Positions 61,050 to 64,000 of a stretch of DNA of 64,000 nt are shown here, in pieces; position 1 is the first letter of the stretch, and each line of letters starts with the position of its first letter. The stretch is from Agromyces fucosus (GTDB lineage: Bacteria; Actinomycetota; Actinomycetes; Actinomycetales; Microbacteriaceae). The position numbers and the translations under genes are program-made. Below the pieces are notes generated by a model that ran no database searches, was not told where the DNA came from, and saw only the letters and a list, made by a program, of their open reading frames with translations. The stretch covers positions 1,178,001-1,242,000 of the forward strand of contig NZ_SDPO01000002.1 of NCBI RefSeq assembly GCF_004134865.1, written 5' to 3'.

Positions 61050-61721
61050 ATGGGCGAGGTCATCGGCGGCATCCTGCCGCTCGCACTCGGCATCGCGATC
61101 AGCCCGATCCCGATCATCGCGGCGATCCTCATGCTGCTCTCGCCGAAGGCGAAGGGCACGAGCGTCGGCTTCATGATCGGCTGGGTGCTCGGCATCGTCG
61201 TCGCGGTCGTCGTGTTCACGCTGCTCGCCTCGATCATCCCCGAGCAGGATCCGGATGCGGCCAAGCCGATCTCCGGCGTGATCAAGCTGCTCCTCGGCGC
61301 GGGGCTGCTGTTCCTCGCCCTGAAGCAGTGGCGCGGTCGTCCGAAGGCGGGCGAGGCCGCCGCCCTGCCGAAGTGGATGTCCGCGATCGACTCGATGACC
61401 ACGATGCGCGGCGCGGTGCTCGGGTTCCTGCTCTCGGCCGTCAACCCGAAGAACCTGCTCATGGCGGCCGGCGCGGGCGTGCTGATCGGCACGGCCGGCC
61501 TGAGCGGCGGCGAGATCACGCTCGTGATCGTGATCTTCGTCATCATCGCCGCATGCTCGGTCGCGGTGCCGGTGATCGCCTACCTCCTCGCCTCCGAGAA
61601 GATGGCCGGGCCGCTCGAGTCGCTCCGCGGCTGGCTCGTGCAGAACAACGCGACCGTGATGGCGGTGCTCCTCCTCGTGATCGGCGTCGTGCTGATCGGC
61701 AAGGGCATCGGAAGCTTCTGA
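61050..61721 (+). CDS. GAP family membrane protein
   Basis: 223 residues, about six helices. The first helix has LPLALGIAISPIPIIAAILMLLSP, with LGFLLSAVNPKNLLMAAGAGV in the second half: the LysE-like GAP family (Sap/GAP, named for mycobacterial glycopeptidolipid/sulfolipid addressing proteins). Probably an exporter or a scaffold for lipid export. ATG 61050 has CAGGAG. Its stop overlaps the next start (TGATG). Confidence 0.85.
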   Translation: MGEVIGGILPLALGIAISPIPIIAAILMLLSPKAKGTSVGFMIGWVLGIVVAVVVFTLLASIIPEQDPDAAKPISGVIKLLLGAGLLFLALKQWRGRPKAGEAAALPKWMSAIDSMTTMRGAVLGFLLSAVNPKNLLMAAGAGVLIGTAGLSGGEITLVIVIFVIIAACSVAVPVIAYLLASEKMAGPLESLRGWLVQNNATVMAVLLLVIGVVLIGKGIGSF

Positions 61722-62800
61722 TGACGGATGTCTCGGGCGGCGCCCTTCGACCGGCTCGGGGAACAGGGGGCGGCGGGTTCGCCCACGGCACCAGGGTGCT
61801 CATCACGATCGCGGCCGCGTGCGTCGTCTTCGCCGGGGTGTGGTTCGCCCGCGACATCCTCGCCCCCGCCGCGGTGGCCGCGGTCGTCGTGATCATCGCG
61901 CATCCGGTGCGCCACCCGCTCGAGCGTCGCGGCTGGCCGAGCTGGCTCGCGACGACGGCGGTGATCGTGGTCGCGTACCTGATCCTCGGGATCCTCGCCA
62001 CGCTGCTCGTCGTGGCCTCCGCGCAGTTCATCGGCATGCTGCCCGACTACGCCGACGAACTGACCGCGACCGTGCAGGCCGTCTACGACTGGCTCACGTC
62101 GCTGGGAATGACGAGCGAGGCGGCCGAGTCGGCGGCGGCCGCGATCGACCCGAAGACGCTCCTCTCCTTCGCCGCCGGCGTCGCCGACGCCGTGCTCGGC
62201 GCCGCGACCGCGTTCTTCTTCGTGCTGGCCTACGTCATCTTCATGGCGGCGGATGCCGCGAGCCTCAGCCGCGGCGGCCGGGTGTTCGGCACCGCAGCCG
62301 CCGACACGATCGGTGCCCGCTACTTCTCGGGCGTGCGCCGTTACTACGTCGTGAACGCGAGCTTCGGACTCGTGGTCGCCGTGCTCGACGGCCTGTTCCT
62401 CTGGTGGGTCGGCGTGCCGATCCCGATCGTCTGGGCGATCCTCGCCTTCGTCACGAACTTCATCCCGAACATCGGCTTCGTGATCGGCCTCATCCCGCCG
62501 GCGATCCTCGCGCTCGTCGTGGGCGGGTGGCCGCTGGCGCTCGCGGTCGTGGCCGCGTACTGCGTGATCAACGTCGTGCTGCAGGTGCTCGTGCAGCCGA
62601 AGTTCGTGAGCGACGCGGTGGGTCTCAGCCTCACGCTGACGTTCTTCTCGGTCGTGTTCTGGACGCTCGTGATCGGCCCCATCGGGGCGATCCTCTGCAT
62701 CCCGCTGACGCTGCTCGTGCGGGCGCTCCTGCTCGAACCCGACGAGCGCTCGGGGCCGCTTCGGCGGCTCACGGGCGACCCGCACGCGACGCGAACCTGA
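61721..62800 (+). CDS. AI-2E/PerM family transporter
   Basis: 359 residues, about eight helices with the family pattern. TM1-2 contain ARDILAPAAVAAVVVIIAHPV. A central soluble helical region (residues ~105-150) is followed by YYVVNASFGLVVAVLDGLFLWWVG and FIPNIGFVIGLIPPAILALVVGG. Members export diverse small molecules or act as Na+/H+ antiporters; the AI-2 name does not prove signal export. Coupled to the GAP gene by TGATG. Confidence 0.9.
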   Translation: MTDVSGGALRPARGTGGGGFAHGTRVLITIAAACVVFAGVWFARDILAPAAVAAVVVIIAHPVRHPLERRGWPSWLATTAVIVVAYLILGILATLLVVASAQFIGMLPDYADELTATVQAVYDWLTSLGMTSEAAESAAAAIDPKTLLSFAAGVADAVLGAATAFFFVLAYVIFMAADAASLSRGGRVFGTAAADTIGARYFSGVRRYYVVNASFGLVVAVLDGLFLWWVGVPIPIVWAILAFVTNFIPNIGFVIGLIPPAILALVVGGWPLALAVVAAYCVINVVLQVLVQPKFVSDAVGLSLTLTFFSVVFWTLVIGPIGAILCIPLTLLVRALLLEPDERSGPLRRLTGDPHATRT

Positions 62801-62883
62801 CGTTCCGCAGGGATTCATCGCGCCGCTCTGGCGCATGAGGCCCGCGCGCGCGTAGTCTGCAACCACGTGAGATAGGGGAGATC

Positions 62884-63312
62884 ATGGCGGAGTTCGAATA
62901 CGGCCCGGTGGAGCTGTATCTGGTGGGGTTCGAGGGCGACCGCCCCGACCCGGGCACCCTCGAGGCGATCGGCGAACTGGTCGAGGGCGGTGAGATCCGG
63001 TTGCTCGACTTCCTCGTGATCTCGCGCGAGCTCGACGGCTCGGTGCTGATCACCGAATTCGAAGAGGTGAGCGACGAGTACGGCTTCGGAACGGTCGAGC
63101 TCGAGGCGATCGGCCTCGTCGCAGAAGAAGACGCCCACGAGCTCGCCCAGGGCATTCCGCCGGGCACGTCGGGGGCGCTCCTCGCGATCGAGCTCGTGTG
63201 GGCCAAGCGCCTGGCATCCCGGTTCGCCCAGTCGGGCGGACTCGTACTGCAGACCGAACGCATTCCGGCGCCCGTCGTGAACGCCGCGCTCGCAGAAGCC
63301 GAAGGGGAGTAA
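62884..63312 (+). CDS. DUF6325 family protein
   Basis: 142 residues, acidic and soluble. EFEYGPVELYLVGFEGDRPD, IRLLDFLVISRELDGSV and LLAIELVWAKRLASRFAQSGG follow the DUF6325 pattern (small actinobacterial proteins next to SHOCT proteins). Function unknown. ATG 62884 has GGGGAG. The next gene starts 4 bp after it, so they form an operon. Confidence 0.8.
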   Translation: MAEFEYGPVELYLVGFEGDRPDPGTLEAIGELVEGGEIRLLDFLVISRELDGSVLITEFEEVSDEYGFGTVELEAIGLVAEEDAHELAQGIPPGTSGALLAIELVWAKRLASRFAQSGGLVLQTERIPAPVVNAALAEAEGE

Positions 63313-63316
63313 GAAC

Positions 63317-63679
63317 ATGCCACTGAGAAGAATGGGACGCCCGGGCCTGATCGGCATGGCCGCTCGCACGGCCGTCGTCGCCGGAACCGCCACTGCCGTC
63401 AGCGGTAGCGTGCAGCGACACCAGCAGGAGAAGGCCCAGGGCCAGTACGAGCAGCAGCAGTACGAGGCGCAGCAGCAGCAGGCGCAGATCGACGCCGCCG
63501 CGCAGCAGGCCGTCTCGCAGCAGCAGGCGGCGATGGGCGTCGCCGCGCAGCAGGCGGTTGCCGCTCCCGCCGCCGGGGTCGACCTCGTCGGCGAGTTGCA
63601 GAAGCTCGCGGCTCTCCAGCAGCAGGGCATCCTCTCGCCCGAGGAGTTCGCGGCTGCCAAGGCGAAGCTCCTCGGCTGA
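63317..63679 (+). CDS. SHOCT-domain protein with Gln/Ala-rich coiled segment
   Basis: 120 residues. Short hydrophobic N-terminus (GMAARTAVVAGTATAVSG), then a long Gln/Ala-rich stretch (residues ~36-80), then a C-terminal SHOCT motif (LQKLAALQQQGILSPEEFAAAKAKLLG). Typical partner of the DUF6325 gene. Probably oligomerises; role unknown. Confidence 0.82.
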   Translation: MPLRRMGRPGLIGMAARTAVVAGTATAVSGSVQRHQQEKAQGQYEQQQYEAQQQQAQIDAAAQQAVSQQQAAMGVAAQQAVAAPAAGVDLVGELQKLAALQQQGILSPEEFAAAKAKLLG

Positions 63680-63758
63680 GGCGTGAGTCGCCGTAGTCGA
63701 TCGACGCAGCGGGCGGAAGCCCTGTCGTCGATTCCTTCGACGTACCTAGGGTGAGGGC

Positions 63759-64000
63759 ATGGCTGTCACGCTGAGGGGTCTGTCCACCGCGGTGCCGGCG
63801 ACGGTGCTCGTGCAAGACGAGGTGCGCGACGTGTTCGCGGCCCAGCCCGGCCTCGGCCGGCTGGGCCAGCGCATCGTCGCCACCTCGTTCAACGTCTCGG
63901 GCATCGAGCGCCGGCACTCGGTGCTCGACGAGCTGCGATGGGACGCGCATCCCGAAGATCCCGTGTTCTTCGACAACGAGTCCGGCGAGCTGCTCCTGCC
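63759..64000 (+). CDS. Type III polyketide synthase (5' part only)
   Basis: The first 80 residues are in the window. GLSTAVPATVLVQDEVRDVFAAQ and RIVATSFNVSGIERRHSVLDEL are the opening of a chalcone/stilbene-synthase-like (type III PKS) protein. The catalytic Cys-His-Asn would be beyond the window edge. In actinobacteria such genes are often followed by a methyltransferase or UbiA prenyltransferase gene. ATG 63759 with GTGAGGG upstream. Confidence 0.8.
   Translation, partial: MAVTLRGLSTAVPATVLVQDEVRDVFAAQPGLGRLGQRIVATSFNVSGIERRHSVLDELRWDAHPEDPVFFDNESGELLL

Noticed and set aside
61721..62800. Calling the AI-2E family protein a quorum-sensing autoinducer-2 exporter
   Set aside because: Family members do many things and no luxS or AI-2 genes are in the window; only the family name is supported.

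Overview
The window is chromosomal DNA of a high-GC actinobacterium. Base composition, frequent GTG starts, the dnaK-grpE-dnaJ-hspR operon with HAIR boxes, the clpS-DUF2017 pair, a DCD-type dCTP deaminase and the abundance of GGATGC/GCATCC words point to the Microbacteriaceae (Agromyces-like). This is inference from gene content, not a database match. I see no prophage, insertion sequence, CRISPR array, rRNA or replication origin. One tRNA is present, tRNA-Gly(CCC) with an encoded CCA end.

Layout. 1-11.2 kb is a housekeeping and accessory mix: the end of a CtaG-type protein, a PIF1-like helicase, a serine-hydrolase-fold lipoprotein that has lost its active site, a class II glutamine amidotransferase, a DHA2 exporter, DUF2252 and DUF2306 proteins, a PLDc_N-SHOCT membrane protein, a YedK/HMCES protein and the tRNA. 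11.3-16.3 kb holds dcd and two divergent TetR-target pairs (DUF4267; alpha/beta hydrolase), one with tandem 18-bp operators. 14.7-20.5 kb is a polyamine-type ABC system (potADBC) divergent from an FCD-GntR regulator and a soluble cache-domain protein, with a perfect 20-bp palindrome between them. 20.6-30.8 kb has a divergent pair of histidine-rich MarR-like regulators, a TetR, an MFS permease, a lipoprotein, a RIO-type kinase preceded by a probable leader peptide, a convergent TOPRIM/membrane-protein pair that looks frameshifted, a second DHA2 exporter and an exported M1 aminopeptidase.

30.9-35.1 kb is the heat-shock operon dnaK-grpE-dnaJ-hspR with two HAIR elements at its promoter. 35.2-44.5 kb is a compact LacI-controlled carbohydrate locus: regulator, ABC importer (binding protein and two permeases), SDR dehydrogenase, DapA/NanA-type aldolase, FGGY kinase and L-fucose-isomerase-like protein. 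The last four genes are translationally coupled, and three copies of an AAATCGAT-cored operator surround the promoter. This combination of enzymes does not match a textbook pathway and is the best candidate here for undescribed biology.

44.5-57.7 kb holds a secreted lysozyme-like protein, a P-type ATPase lacking the canonical Ca2+ ligands, an RsmC-like methyltransferase coupled to a DUF817 protein, a large Tat-exported PhoD-type phosphatase with extra domains, clpS-DUF2017, a multipass membrane protein, a DUF1254 protein and a second PLDc_N-SHOCT protein. 57.9-64 kb is rich in membrane proteins (ClC-like, SulP, GAP family, AI-2E/PerM), followed by DUF6325 and SHOCT proteins and the start of a type III polyketide synthase cut by the window edge.

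Two themes run through the window. Ten genes have a TANNNT box 7-8 nt before the start codon, which suggests leaderless transcripts. Three genes have short tandem duplications that include their own stop codon.
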